Below are positions 44,354 to 53,855 of a stretch of 64,000 nucleotides of DNA, piece after piece. The stretch's first letter is position 1. Each line of letters begins with the position of its first letter. The notes under the pieces were generated by a model, which was not told the DNA's origin, ran no database searches, and was given only the letters and a program-made list of their open reading frames with translations. Both the position numbers and the translations under genes were made by a program. This DNA is from Bacteroidota bacterium (GTDB lineage: Bacteria; Bacteroidota; Bacteroidia; JABEUT01), in NCBI GenBank assembly GCA_013288345.1, contig JABDCA010000011.1, positions 1 to 64,000 of the forward strand. The letters are read 5' to 3'.

Positions 44354-46009
44354 ATGACTGATAGTTCGAAAAAGAGTTTTCTTATTCCTGTTCTCCTGGT
44401 TTTAGCAGGAGCAATACTATTCTTTCCATTTTTGGGCAGAGTGCATCTTTTCGATTGGGATGAGATAAACTTTGCTGAATGTGCCCGCGAAATGGTCGCT
44501 GCCAAGCAATACTTTCTTGTAACTATAAACTATCTGCCTTTTTGGGAAAAGCCACCCTTGTTTATTTGGATGCAGGCCCTGAGCATGAAACTATTTGGTG
44601 TAAGCGATTATGCCGCCCGCCTGCCAAATGCAATATGTGGTATTGCTACAATGCTAATGTTATTCAATGTCGGCAAGCTATTAAAAGACAAACGCTTTGG
44701 CTTGATGTGGGTATTAGTATACCTTGGCTCTTTGCTGCCGCATTTTTATTTTAAATCTGGCATTATCGATCCCTGGTTCAACCTCTTTATTTTTTCAGGG
44801 GTTTACTTTTTTATGCGTTTTCAAATGTATAAAAAGGGAACTATGCAGGGTAGTAACTGGCATCTTATTCTCTCAGCTTTTTGCATAGGGCTTGCTATGC
44901 TCACAAAGGGCCCTGTGGCTTTCCTGGTCTTCTCTATTACTACTGTTATTTACTGGATTTATGAAAAAAGATGGAACCTTATCAATTTTCCACAAGCAAT
45001 AACTTATTTGGTAGTTGTGCTGGCTGCAGGCGGTGCATGGTTTGCAATTGAAGCAGCTACTGGTCATTGGGATATTATAATGCAATTTATACAATATCAG
45101 GTAAGGCTTTTCAACACACAAGATTCAGGCCATGGTGGCCCGTTTTACTACCATTTTATAGTGTTGCTAATTGGTTGTTTCCCGGCATCTATATTTGCTA
45201 TCAGAGGCATGATGCTAAAACCACAAGATGAGAAAATGCGTGAAGCATCGCGTTGGATGAGCATTTTGTTTTGGGTGGTGCTGATATTGTTCTCAGTGGT
45301 TAAAACAAAAATCCTGCACTATTCTTCCCTGTGTTATTATCCGCTTACTTTCTTTGCTGCATACGCACTTTACGAGTTATGGAATAATGCCGCAATATGG
45401 AAGAAATGGATGGGCTGGATGATTGGCATAATAGGCGGATTATTGGGCATTGCACTTTCTCTTTTGCCTGTTGCAGGTATGAATAAACAAGCGCTTATAC
45501 CGCTTATAAATGATCCGTTTGTAGTTGCAAATATGGACGCAGTTGTAAACTGGAGCTATACCGATAGTGTTGTTGGTTTTATACTTCTCACTTCTTTGCT
45601 AAGCGGATTCATATTTATCTCTCGTGGTAAAAAGGCTAATGGAGCTTTAGCCTTTTTTGTAGGTACACTCATTACTACCAATATGGCCCTGTTTATCATT
45701 GCTCCAAAAATCGAGCAAATAACACAGGAAAGCGCCGTTGAATTCTATCAGGGCTTGCAGGGGAAAGATGTGTATGTAACTACACTCGATTTTAAGAGTT
45801 ATGCTCAGTTCTTTTATTCAGATGAGCAGCCCTGGAAAGATAAAAGATGCACCGAAAATGATTGGCTACTGAACGGAAATATTGACAAACCAGCTTATTT
45901 TGTGTGTAAAATAAACCGAGCCACTGACGTTGAAAAGGAGCATCCTCAGCTTAAAGAATTATACCGCAAAAATGGTTTTGTGTTTTTGGAAAGAAACCTA
46001 TTACCATAA
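44354..46009 (+). CDS. GT39/ArnT-like membrane glycosyltransferase
   Basis: A 551-residue polytopic membrane protein of the ArnT/PMT (GT39, GT-C fold) group, which moves a sugar from a polyprenyl-phosphate donor to a lipid or protein. The acidic first periplasmic loop FDWDEINFAECAREM is the usual catalytic region, followed by FWEKPPLFIWMQALSMKLFG. About eleven helices follow and a soluble C-terminal domain of 100 residues closes the protein. The acceptor is unknown; lipid A or another envelope glycan is possible. Confidence 0.85.
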   Translation: MTDSSKKSFLIPVLLVLAGAILFFPFLGRVHLFDWDEINFAECAREMVAAKQYFLVTINYLPFWEKPPLFIWMQALSMKLFGVSDYAARLPNAICGIATMLMLFNVGKLLKDKRFGLMWVLVYLGSLLPHFYFKSGIIDPWFNLFIFSGVYFFMRFQMYKKGTMQGSNWHLILSAFCIGLAMLTKGPVAFLVFSITTVIYWIYEKRWNLINFPQAITYLVVVLAAGGAWFAIEAATGHWDIIMQFIQYQVRLFNTQDSGHGGPFYYHFIVLLIGCFPASIFAIRGMMLKPQDEKMREASRWMSILFWVVLILFSVVKTKILHYSSLCYYPLTFFAAYALYELWNNAAIWKKWMGWMIGIIGGLLGIALSLLPVAGMNKQALIPLINDPFVVANMDAVVNWSYTDSVVGFILLTSLLSGFIFISRGKKANGALAFFVGTLITTNMALFIIAPKIEQITQESAVEFYQGLQGKDVYVTTLDFKSYAQFFYSDEQPWKDKRCTENDWLLNGNIDKPAYFVCKINRATDVEKEHPQLKELYRKNGFVFLERNLLP

Positions 46010-46188
46010 ATAGGATTAGGAAAATAAGGTGATTTATGCTTTCTTCACCTTTCCTTCATATTGGGGCTATACCCTTGTGGTTTATTTCTCATAAACCGAC
46101 CAATTCAGTATCTGCAGTAGTTAAATTATAGAAATTGAAAAACCAGTTTTCGAACAATCAATAGAACATAATCTTTTATCTAACAATC

Positions 46189-47853
46189 ATGAAAAACATT
46201 ACAAAAGCTAAATTATCTATCGTACTGGTATTCCTGTATAGCATTTGTGCTGTTGCACAAGAAAAACTTCAGGAAATTAAGGCGCCTATTTCCTCAGTTA
46301 AGGTTTACCTGAATGCAGCTATAATAGGCCATACCCAGAAGGTGAAATTAAAAACCGGGGTTAACAAGCTTGCTTTTGTGGGGCTCGCAATGAATATTGA
46401 TAAAAGGAATATCAGCCTAAAAAATATCGGGAAGGGTGAACTTATATCGCTTCAATTGGTTAAACTAAGCGACACAAGTAATATTATGAACCTTAGGCCC
46501 GACCTGCTTTATTTTATCAGAAGTTCGAAAGATTCACTCATCTCAATAGAAAGGAATATTCAAAAGGCAACATTTGAATTAGACGGGCTTGAGCTAGAAA
46601 AGGATATGCTTTTGAAAAATGATAATATCATTCCCAACAGTAAGCTTATTTCGTTAGCAGAATTAAAGCTTACAACAGAATATTACCGCGAACGCTATGC
46701 CTCGGTAAGCATGGAGATATATGACAAGCAATATATGCTCACACAATTGAAGAAAAATAAAGTAAAGGCGCTGAAAGCAGCATTTGATGTAGAGAATGGG
46801 GAGGAAGACAATATGGACATATGCATTGTTATTGCTGAAATAAGTAATGCCGGCGAAGAATACACTACCGACATGAATCTGTCATACATAACAGGAGGTT
46901 CGGGCTGGATACCGGTGTACGAAGTATTTGCGAACGATAATAAAACACTGAAAATAAACTACCGGGCAAAAATTCTGAATAACACCGGTATTGACTGGAA
47001 CAATCAGAATATAACTCTTTCAACAGCTGATCCATCACAGTATTATGCAGCACCAGATCTTGAACCATACATTGTTACCCCGGCAGATGGCTATAAGTAT
47101 CAGAATAATTATAACAATGAAAACAATGAAGATAATGAGGAACAGGCTCAGCAAAAACAAGCGTTAAAGTATCAGGGTAACACAGATGAAGAGGAGATAT
47201 ATACCCCGGATAGGGAGATCACCTTCGATATAGCAAAACGTTACTCGTTTCCGGCAGGGTTGACTCCTATGCTTGTTGATGTTACTGCTTACGACCTTAA
47301 CCCTGATTTTTTATACCGCTGCGCGCCTAAAAAAGATGAACAGGTATATTCTATTGCTCGAATAAAAGATTGGGAAAAACTAAACCTGATAGATGGAGAA
47401 GCAAGCATTTATAACAATGGAAATTTTCTGGGTAAATCCTATTTAAGGCCAAGCGATTTTGAAGATTATATGGAGCTTCCGCTGGGCGTGGTGAACAACA
47501 TTTTTGTGAAACATAAACAAGTTAGCGAACTATCGAGCAAAAAGGTACTTGCCGGTGGGGTAAATGCAGCTTTTACATACGAGATAAAAATAAAGAACAA
47601 CAGCACCGAGAGTGTAAATGTTGAAATTATTGACCAAGTGCCTGTTTCTCAGCGCTCAAATGTAAAGGTGGAAGATATTGAGATGACAGATGGAGGAGAA
47701 CAGGACCCGCTTACAGGTAAAATTGTATGGAAGCTGAACATTGATAAGTCTTCAGAAAAAACCTTATCGTTAAAGTATTCGGTTAGCTATCCTAAAGGCT
47801 CTCATGTTTCAAGTGGGTTTTACAAAAGCCGCAGAATGAGGGCTAAATTCTAA
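46189..47853 (+). CDS. DUF4139 protein (MuiA-like)
   Basis: A 554-residue exported protein with a signal peptide (residues 1-23, ending AVAQ). The N-terminal DUF4140 region carries ISSVKVYLNAAIIGHTQKVKLKTG, a coiled coil spans about 105-190, and the C-terminal DUF4139 region has YITGGSGWIPVYEVF, ILNNTGIDWNNQNITLSTADP and WKLNIDKSSEKTLSLKYSVSYP. The usual C-terminal domain order is intact. The function of the family is not established. The 179-base upstream spacer has a weak hairpin GGTTTAT-ttctc-ATAAACC (46080-46098). It converges with the hybrid kinase, with four bases between. Confidence 0.85.
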   Translation: MKNITKAKLSIVLVFLYSICAVAQEKLQEIKAPISSVKVYLNAAIIGHTQKVKLKTGVNKLAFVGLAMNIDKRNISLKNIGKGELISLQLVKLSDTSNIMNLRPDLLYFIRSSKDSLISIERNIQKATFELDGLELEKDMLLKNDNIIPNSKLISLAELKLTTEYYRERYASVSMEIYDKQYMLTQLKKNKVKALKAAFDVENGEEDNMDICIVIAEISNAGEEYTTDMNLSYITGGSGWIPVYEVFANDNKTLKINYRAKILNNTGIDWNNQNITLSTADPSQYYAAPDLEPYIVTPADGYKYQNNYNNENNEDNEEQAQQKQALKYQGNTDEEEIYTPDREITFDIAKRYSFPAGLTPMLVDVTAYDLNPDFLYRCAPKKDEQVYSIARIKDWEKLNLIDGEASIYNNGNFLGKSYLRPSDFEDYMELPLGVVNNIFVKHKQVSELSSKKVLAGGVNAAFTYEIKIKNNSTESVNVEIIDQVPVSQRSNVKVEDIEMTDGGEQDPLTGKIVWKLNIDKSSEKTLSLKYSVSYPKGSHVSSGFYKSRRMRAKF

Positions 47854-47857
47854 GTTT

Positions 47858-49678
47858 CTAATTCAAGGTTAAATCGTACATCTTTTTGAAAAGCATGTCT
47901 GCATTTATGGGTTTTGATATGTAATCGTTCATACCTAAACTCAGGCACTTTTCCTTTTCACCGGCCATTGCATGCGCCGTCATTGCAATAATGTAAGTAT
48001 TGTTCTTCATCTCATTACGTATAATGGTTGTTGCTTCGTACCCATTCATAACAGGCATTTCCATATCCATTAGTATAATATCGAAATGGGTTTCTTTGAG
48101 TTTCTCAATACCTGTACTTCCATTCCCTGCCACCTGTACTTTCAGTTTATGTTCTGAAAACAAGCTTAATATCAGTTGTACATTTAAGGGGTTGTCTTCT
48201 ACCAGCAGTATGTTTAATTTACCCAGAGCCTCTATGCTATAATTCTCATCTTTTTTGGTTTTTACAACCGGGCCTTCAGGTGATTTTTTGTATGGGATGC
48301 TGAAAGAAAACACGGAGCCCGTATTTAATTCACTCTTAACCGACAAAGCGCCACCCTGAAGTTCGACCAATTGTTTTGCAATACTTAATCCAAGGCCAGA
48401 GCCACCATATTTCCGGGTGGTTTGTGATTCTGCCTGGCGGAACCGTTCAAAAATATGCTCAAGCTTTTCCTGTGGTATTCCTATACCGGTATCTTTTATT
48501 GAAAACTCTACAGCCATCTTCCCGTTTTCATCGTTAACGGAATTGGCAATCACTTTTACGCTTCCGTCTTGAGTAAACTTAATTGCATTGCCAACAATAT
48601 TAATAAGTACCTGAGTTAAACGGGTTGGATCGCCAAGGAGATTATCAGGAACATCATCACTACATGTAAATGATAACTCAAGGTTCTTTTCTTTAGCTTT
48701 TACCATCAGCATAACCTCTAATGATTTGAATAGTTCTTTAATGCTGAAAGAACATTCCTCAAAGGTCATCATTCCCGCTTCTATCTTCGATATGTCCAGG
48801 ATATCATTGATAATGATCAATAGGTTTTCACCTGCCGATTTTATGGTTTTAACATATCCCTTTTCTTTTTCTTCCAATTTTCCTTTCACCAGAATATTTG
48901 AAAACCCGATAATCGCATTCATCGGAGTGCGTATCTCATGGCTCATATTCGCTAAAAAAGCTTCTTTTAATTTGTTCGATTCTTCAGCTTTTTGTGTGGC
49001 ACTTTCTGCCTTTAATATCGATATTTCAAGCTCTTCGGCAATTTTGCTTTTTGCTTTCTGCTCTTTTATGATGGCAACTATTAATCCGAGTATTACAAAA
49101 ACTAAAATGGCAAGCAATAGAAACAGTAATTCGGAATTTTTGCTGTTATTTTCATTTTCTGTTTTCCGTTGCTGGAGTAACTTAAATTCTTCTGAATTAA
49201 TATCTGTAAGGATCTCCCTGATATTGTCAATGCTGGCTTTCGCATTTTCAATGGTCACTATTTTTTCGGGTTCGTTTAAGCCATCCTGGCCAATTACTTC
49301 AATTATTTTTTTTGTTGAAACCAATCTTTCATCCGATGCTTTTTTTAATAAACCAATTCGAATTTGTTGGTCCGAATTATCTTTGGTAAGCTCTGTCAAT
49401 GCTGCAAGGTCCTTGTTCCTTGTGGTTATGGCAGAATAGTAAGGCTCTAAAAATGTTTTGTTTCCGGTTAGTATGTATCCGCGTAAACCACTTTCTGTAT
49501 TTAAAACATCTAATAATACAACGTCACTCTTACTTATTACTTCCTGTGTATGCTGTACCAGGTCGCCGGTTGATTTTATTTTTTTAGTGTTGTAAAAAAA
49601 AATTACCAATACAGATAACAGAGCAAAAGTTACAATCGAAATAAGGAATGTTATTGTTTTTTCCGTTGTAATCTTCAT
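47858..49678 (-). CDS. CHASE3 hybrid histidine kinase
   Basis: A 606-residue hybrid kinase. Residues about 8-28 and 185-205 are membrane helices flanking a CHASE3 sensor domain (NTESGLRGYILTGNKTF). Then come a coiled linker, a HisKA domain with the phosphoacceptor in ANMSHEIRTPMNAIIGF, an ATPase domain (NIVGNAIKFTQDG, DTGIGIP, GSGLGLSIAKQL) and a C-terminal receiver (LLVEDNPLNVQLI, ILMDMEMPVMNGYEA, YISKPI). It is the last gene of a five-gene minus-strand cluster, 43 bases after the repeat kinase. It may pass phosphate to the stand-alone receivers. Confidence 0.93.
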   Translation of the reverse strand: MKITTEKTITFLISIVTFALLSVLVIFFYNTKKIKSTGDLVQHTQEVISKSDVVLLDVLNTESGLRGYILTGNKTFLEPYYSAITTRNKDLAALTELTKDNSDQQIRIGLLKKASDERLVSTKKIIEVIGQDGLNEPEKIVTIENAKASIDNIREILTDINSEEFKLLQQRKTENENNSKNSELLFLLLAILVFVILGLIVAIIKEQKAKSKIAEELEISILKAESATQKAEESNKLKEAFLANMSHEIRTPMNAIIGFSNILVKGKLEEKEKGYVKTIKSAGENLLIIINDILDISKIEAGMMTFEECSFSIKELFKSLEVMLMVKAKEKNLELSFTCSDDVPDNLLGDPTRLTQVLINIVGNAIKFTQDGSVKVIANSVNDENGKMAVEFSIKDTGIGIPQEKLEHIFERFRQAESQTTRKYGGSGLGLSIAKQLVELQGGALSVKSELNTGSVFSFSIPYKKSPEGPVVKTKKDENYSIEALGKLNILLVEDNPLNVQLILSLFSEHKLKVQVAGNGSTGIEKLKETHFDIILMDMEMPVMNGYEATTIIRNEMKNNTYIIAMTAHAMAGEKEKCLSLGMNDYISKPINADMLFKKMYDLTLN

Positions 49679-49721
49679 GGCTAAGTAATAAAAATATAAG
49701 GTGCCCTGAAGGGCTTGGTTT

Positions 49722-51254
49722 TTAGTTAGCCGGAATATAAATATCGAACGTAGCGCCCTTATTCAGTTCGCTTGTTGCGGTTATAATACCATTGTGGTTT
49801 TCGACGATCTTTTTTACAATAGCAAGCCCTATGCCTGTTCCGGCATATACATCTTTGCCATGAAGTTTTTGAAATACTTCAAAAATGCGTTCGCTGAATT
49901 GTGGTTCGAAGCCTATACCATTGTCCTTAACACTTATATGGCAGTAGTTTCTTTCGGGTGACAGGTTTTCGTTATTTAATTTACTTCCTTTTACAATATT
50001 GCACTTTATCACAATGTGTGATGCAATATCGGGTTTCGAGAACTTAAGCGCATTACTTATAAGGTTATACATAAGCTGGCGAATCTGGAAAACAATAATA
50101 TTGGCCGCACATGTTTCAGTAGCTTCAATAGTTGCGTGTTTATCCTGAATAGTGTCTTTCAGTTCAGTTTTTACTTCCTCTATAATTGAACCAAGTTCAG
50201 TTTTTTCGAATTTGTGATCGGTTGTGTTAATGCGCGAAAAGGCAAGCAGATCGTCGATAAGTTGTTGCATTCTCCCTGCTGCCAATTGCATCCGCTGAAA
50301 ATTGTATTTACCCTTCTCTGAAAGATTTTGATTTTCATTTTCGAGTATAATAGTTACGAATGTTTGAATTTTGCGGAGTGGTTCCTGTAAATCGTGACTT
50401 GATATGTAAGTGAAGGCCAGCAACTCTTTATTCGCAATTACTAACTCTGCCGCACGTTTTTCTTTTTCTTCATTTTGAAAGGCCAGTTCTTTATTGGCTA
50501 TAACCAACTCTGCGGCTCTTTTTTCTTTCTCTTCATTCTGAAAAGCTAACTCTTTGTTTGCAATGATCAATTCTGCGGCCCTTTTCTCTTTTTCTTCGTT
50601 CTGAAAGGCTAGCTCTTTATTGGCAATGATCAGCTCAGCGGCCCTTTTCTCTTTTTCTTCTGCTCGTTTTTCTTTCTCCTCATTTTGAAAAACCAGTTCT
50701 TTATTTGCAACACCTAACTCCGCGGCTCTTTTTTCTTTTTCTTCGTTTTGAAAGGCCAGTTCTTTATTGGCAATAATTAACTCAGCTGCTCTTTTTTCTT
50801 TTTCTTCGTTCTGAAATATCAATTCCTTATTGGCAATAATTAATTCAGCTGCCCTTTTTTCCTTCTCTTCCACTTGAAAAGCCAGCTCTATATTAGCAAT
50901 ACCCAACTCGGCTGCACGCTTTTCTTTTTCTTCATCCTGAAATACTAATTCTTTATTAGCAATGCCTAATTCGGCCGCCCTTTTTCCTTTTTCGCCCGAC
51001 TGAAAAGCTAATTCCTTATTGGCAATACCTAATTCGGCTGCTCTCTTTCCTTTTTCATCATCCTGAAAAGCTAATTCTATATTGGCAATACCTAACTCGG
51101 CTGCCCTTTTCCCTTTTTCTTCTTTCTGAAAGGCTAGTTCTTTGGTGGCAATACCAAGTTCCATTAACAGTTTTTCCTTTTCCTCTTTTTGAAAAGCCAG
51201 TTCTTTCCTGACAATGATCAATTCCTCTTCATCTGTTCCGGCTTTTGTTATCAT
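49722..51254 (-). CDS. Histidine kinase with twelve 21-residue coiled-coil repeats
   Basis: A 510-residue soluble kinase with no membrane helix. Residues 17-275 are twelve tandem repeats of the form KELAFQNEEKEKRAAELIIAN. Each is 21 residues (three heptads) except the ninth, which has a 7-residue insertion (EEKEKRA), one exact heptad. This should form one continuous coiled coil of about 37 heptads. The HisKA domain follows directly with His287 in YISSHDLQEPLRKIQTF, of the phytochrome-kinase type, then an ATPase domain with NLISNALKFSKP, DNGIGF and TGIGLAIVKKI. No sensor domain is seen. It is flanked by three receiver genes upstream and a hybrid kinase downstream. Confidence 0.9.
   Translation of the reverse strand: MITKAGTDEEELIIVRKELAFQKEEKEKLLMELGIATKELAFQKEEKGKRAAELGIANIELAFQDDEKGKRAAELGIANKELAFQSGEKGKRAAELGIANKELVFQDEEKEKRAAELGIANIELAFQVEEKEKRAAELIIANKELIFQNEEKEKRAAELIIANKELAFQNEEKEKRAAELGVANKELVFQNEEKEKRAEEKEKRAAELIIANKELAFQNEEKEKRAAELIIANKELAFQNEEKEKRAAELVIANKELAFQNEEKEKRAAELVIANKELLAFTYISSHDLQEPLRKIQTFVTIILENENQNLSEKGKYNFQRMQLAAGRMQQLIDDLLAFSRINTTDHKFEKTELGSIIEEVKTELKDTIQDKHATIEATETCAANIIVFQIRQLMYNLISNALKFSKPDIASHIVIKCNIVKGSKLNNENLSPERNYCHISVKDNGIGFEPQFSERIFEVFQKLHGKDVYAGTGIGLAIVKKIVENHNGIITATSELNKGATFDIYIPAN
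50430..51206 (-). repeat. Twelve in-frame 63-bp tandem repeats
   Basis: The coding repeats of the kinase gene occupy 777 bases: eleven units of 63 bp and one of 84 bp. The units near the HisKA side are the most uniform, and those near the N-terminus are more diverged, which suggests recent expansion from the C-terminal side. Confidence 0.9.
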
Positions 51255-51274
51255 GGGGTAACGTATTAAATAGT

Positions 51275-51742
51275 TTAGATGGGGTGAAGGTTGCTTTGCA
51301 GGGTAAGTACAAAATTTTCCTGTGTAGTTTGCATAATACTGCCCTGTGCAATAAGCATAAGCGATTGTTGAATTATTTTTTTGAATTGTGAGAATTCAGA
51401 AGGCTTGCGGATGAAATGCTGTGCTCCGTTTTTAAAAAGCAGGTTCACCACCTCTTGTTCGAATGATGTAGAGAATATAATTACCGGTAGTTGTTGTAGC
51501 TTTTCACTTAGCTTTATTTCTGTTAAGCATTCAAAGCCATTTTTACGTGGCATGTTCAGGTCGAGGAAAAGCACATGCGGAAGTTCATTTGTTTCATTTG
51601 TAAGTAATTGCATCAGTTGTTCACCGTCGTGCACTGCAGTAAGCCCTGTGGCTATAGTAAGTTCTTCAAGTGCTTCTTTAAAGAAAATGCAATCGTCGGT
51701 GTCATCATCGGCAAGTAATATGTTCAGTTGTTTTAAACTCAT
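51275..51742 (-). CDS. Stand-alone receiver (Rcp1-type response regulator) C
   Basis: A 155-residue single-domain response regulator. Motifs are ILLADDDTDDCIFFKEAL (acidic pair), VLFLDLNMPRKNGFECL (phosphoacceptor Asp), VIIFSTSF and HFIRKPSEF (switch Lys-Pro). There is no output domain; the long NGFECL loop is the type that partners bacteriophytochrome-like kinases. It is 20 bases upstream of the repeat kinase gene and its start overlaps the preceding receiver by four bases. Confidence 0.92.
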   Translation of the reverse strand: MSLKQLNILLADDDTDDCIFFKEALEELTIATGLTAVHDGEQLMQLLTNETNELPHVLFLDLNMPRKNGFECLTEIKLSEKLQQLPVIIFSTSFEQEVVNLLFKNGAQHFIRKPSEFSQFKKIIQQSLMLIAQGSIMQTTQENFVLTLQSNLHPI

Positions 51743-52182
51743 GCGTTAAGAATATACTTCAACCTGTTCTTTGCAGACATCTCTTCTGTTGCTATTGGCA
51801 GCGCATGATAAATAACCTCCTTAAGCTGGGCGAAATCGCCCGGTTTATGAATATATACATGAGCCCCGGCCTTGAAGACTGTATTGATATTATCGAGGGA
51901 GTTAGATGTTGAGAACATAACGACCGGTATAACTTTGAGTTTTTTATTATGTTTTATCTCCGATAAGCATTCGTAGCCATTTTTACGTGGCATATTTATA
52001 TCGAGAAAGAGAACATCAGGAAGCTCCTTGGTTTCATTTGTCAGTAGCTGCATCAGTTCTTCACCATCGCGAACGACTGTGAGATGTGTAGGTAATTCTA
52101 GCTCTCCTAATGCTTCCTTAAAAAAATTGCAATCGTCCGTATCATCGTCAGCAAGTATAATATTTAATGTTTTTAAATTCAT
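51739..52182 (-). CDS. Stand-alone receiver (Rcp1-type response regulator) B
   Basis: A 147-residue single-domain receiver, closely related to its neighbours: IILADDDTDDCNFFKEAL, VLFLDINMPRKNGYECL, VVMFSTSN and VYIHKPGDF. It has no output domain. It overlaps receiver C by four bases and follows receiver A by 47 bases. The similarity between B and C (shared DDDTDDC, GEELMQLLTNET-type blocks) indicates tandem duplication. Confidence 0.92.
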   Translation of the reverse strand: MNLKTLNIILADDDTDDCNFFKEALGELELPTHLTVVRDGEELMQLLTNETKELPDVLFLDINMPRKNGYECLSEIKHNKKLKVIPVVMFSTSNSLDNINTVFKAGAHVYIHKPGDFAQLKEVIYHALPIATEEMSAKNRLKYILNA

Positions 52183-52229
52183 GGGGGGAGTTTTTAGTGT
52201 TTAAAATATATTCCTTCTTCTTATAGGTT

Positions 52230-52694
52230 TTATTGTTTTTTTTCCACCTGCTCTGCAGGAGGTAATTTTTCTGTTAATAATATAAGGGCATGATGAATAG
52301 CTTGTTTAAGTTTTGTGAGATCGGAATTCTTTTTTATATAATTCTGGGCTCCCATACTTGCAAGGGTCTTTGCAATTTCTGCTTCAAATTCGGGGTTATG
52401 CGGATAGGATATAGTAAACACAACAACGGGTATATGCTTTAGGTTTTCAGTGTCATGTATTTCAGCCAGGCATTCAAAGCCTGTTTTGCGAGGCATGCTA
52501 AGGTCGAGAAAGAGGACATCTGGAAGATTCTCCGGGTTTTTGCAGAGATACTTAATGAGTTGTTCTCCATCATGAATGATGGTAAGATTTGTTGCAATAG
52601 GCAATTCCTTTAATGCTTTGCTAAAGAACAAGCAATCATCATCATCATCATCTGCTAGCAATATGTTAATAGGAGCAACCTGTAGTTTGGTCAT
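52230..52694 (-). CDS. Stand-alone receiver (Rcp1-type response regulator) A
   Basis: A 154-residue single-domain receiver and the first gene of the cluster. Motifs are ILLADDDDDDCLFFSKAL, VLFLDLSMPRKTGFECL and VVFTISYPHN. The switch region reads YIKKNSDL, so the usual Lys-Pro is Lys-Asn, and the loop before it is a few residues longer than in B and C. It may have a different partner or dynamics. It is divergent from rimK. Confidence 0.9.
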   Translation of the reverse strand: MTKLQVAPINILLADDDDDDCLFFSKALKELPIATNLTIIHDGEQLIKYLCKNPENLPDVLFLDLSMPRKTGFECLAEIHDTENLKHIPVVVFTISYPHNPEFEAEIAKTLASMGAQNYIKKNSDLTKLKQAIHHALILLTEKLPPAEQVEKKQ

Positions 52695-52912
52695 AGGAAC
52701 AAATAAGAGTAATTATTCGAATAAGCAAAGGTCGAAATATGTAGTCCTTAATGAGTTACATGTTTGCAGTGGATTATTACATAATTCACTGATTTAGCTT
52801 AAAATAAAAGGTAGAAAGTGGATGTACCTGGTGCTTAATAAATAGCAATAAGTACAGCTATGGATTAAATAGCCTTTACTGCAATGGTAATATGCAGGTA
52901 TAGTTCTTTTGC

Positions 52913-52920
52913 TATTTTTG
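52913..52920 (+). promoter_or_regulatory. -7 promoter element for rimK
   Basis: TATTTTTG matches TAnnTTTG, 22 bases before the rimK ATG. Confidence 0.5.
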
Positions 52921-52942
52921 TGAAAGTTAGTATATAAATCCC

Positions 52943-53827
52943 ATGAAAATAGTAATACTGTCCAGGAGCCCCAATGCATATTCTACTAAGAAATTGGTAG
53001 ATGCCGGAAAAACCCGCGGCCACGAAACAATTGTTGTTGACCACTTGAAGTGTGTTTTGATGATTGAGAAAGGACGCCCTCACATATATTATAAAGACGA
53101 AGAGATAAAAGATGTGGATGCTGTAATACCTCGTATTGGGGCATCGGTTACATTCTATGGCGCTGCCGTAGTACGTCAGTTCGAAATGATGAAAATTTTT
53201 ACTGCGGTTGAATCGCAAGCATTGGTTCGTTCAAGAGATAAACTGAGAAGCTTGCAAATAATGGCTAAATCGGGTATTCCAATTCCTAAATCGGCATTTG
53301 TATCTACACCAAAGCATGTAGAAAATGTAATTAAGTTGGTTGGCGGTGCACCGGTAGTTATTAAACTATTGGAAGGAACACAGGGTATCGGCGTTATTTT
53401 GGCGGAAACAAAAAACTCAGCCAAATCGGTTGTAGAAGCATTTTTAGATGTAGAGGTAGATATATTGGTACAGGAATTTATAAAGGAAGCCGGAGGACAG
53501 GATGTACGTGCATTTGTAGTAGATGGACAGGTGGTAGGCGCAATGAAACGTACAGGAGCCAAAGGCGATTTCAGGTCGAACTTACACCGTGGTGGTACCG
53601 CCGAAATAGTGCAATTAACCGCAGCCGAAAAAAAGATGGCTATACGTGCCGCTAAAATATTGGGACTTGGTATTGCCGGGGTAGATATGCTGCCAACTGC
53701 AAACGGACTTATTGTAAACGAAGTAAATTCATCGCCGGGCCTTGAAGGAATTGAAAAGGCTACCGGTGTTGATATAGCCGGAAAGATCATAGAGTACGTA
53801 GAAAGGAACGAAGTTGCAAACGATTAG
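52943..53827 (+). CDS. rimK: RimK-type glutamate ligase (ribosomal protein S6 modification)
   Basis: A 294-residue ATP-grasp enzyme of the RimK family, which adds glutamate residues to the C-terminus of ribosomal protein S6. Features: N-terminal [18 protein letters not shown], the conserved [49 protein letters not shown], the ATP-binding [29 protein letters not shown], and metal-binding [19 protein letters not shown] methyltransferase gene follows, almost overlapping. Confidence 0.93.
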   Translation: MKIVILSRSPNAYSTKKLVDAGKTRGHETIVVDHLKCVLMIEKGRPHIYYKDEEIKDVDAVIPRIGASVTFYGAAVVRQFEMMKIFTAVESQALVRSRDKLRSLQIMAKSGIPIPKSAFVSTPKHVENVIKLVGGAPVVIKLLEGTQGIGVILAETKNSAKSVVEAFLDVEVDILVQEFIKEAGGQDVRAFVVDGQVVGAMKRTGAKGDFRSNLHRGGTAEIVQLTAAEKKMAIRAAKILGLGIAGVDMLPTANGLIVNEVNSSPGLEGIEKATGVDIAGKIIEYVERNEVAND

Positions 53828-53855
53828 TACAAGTCAAAACATACAGGATAAGTCT

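Noticed and set aside
50430-51206. Regular repeats at 63-bp period that could suggest a CRISPR array
   Set aside because: The repeats are in frame, encode near-identical protein units of a kinase, and have no conserved repeat/variable spacer pattern or cas genes nearby.
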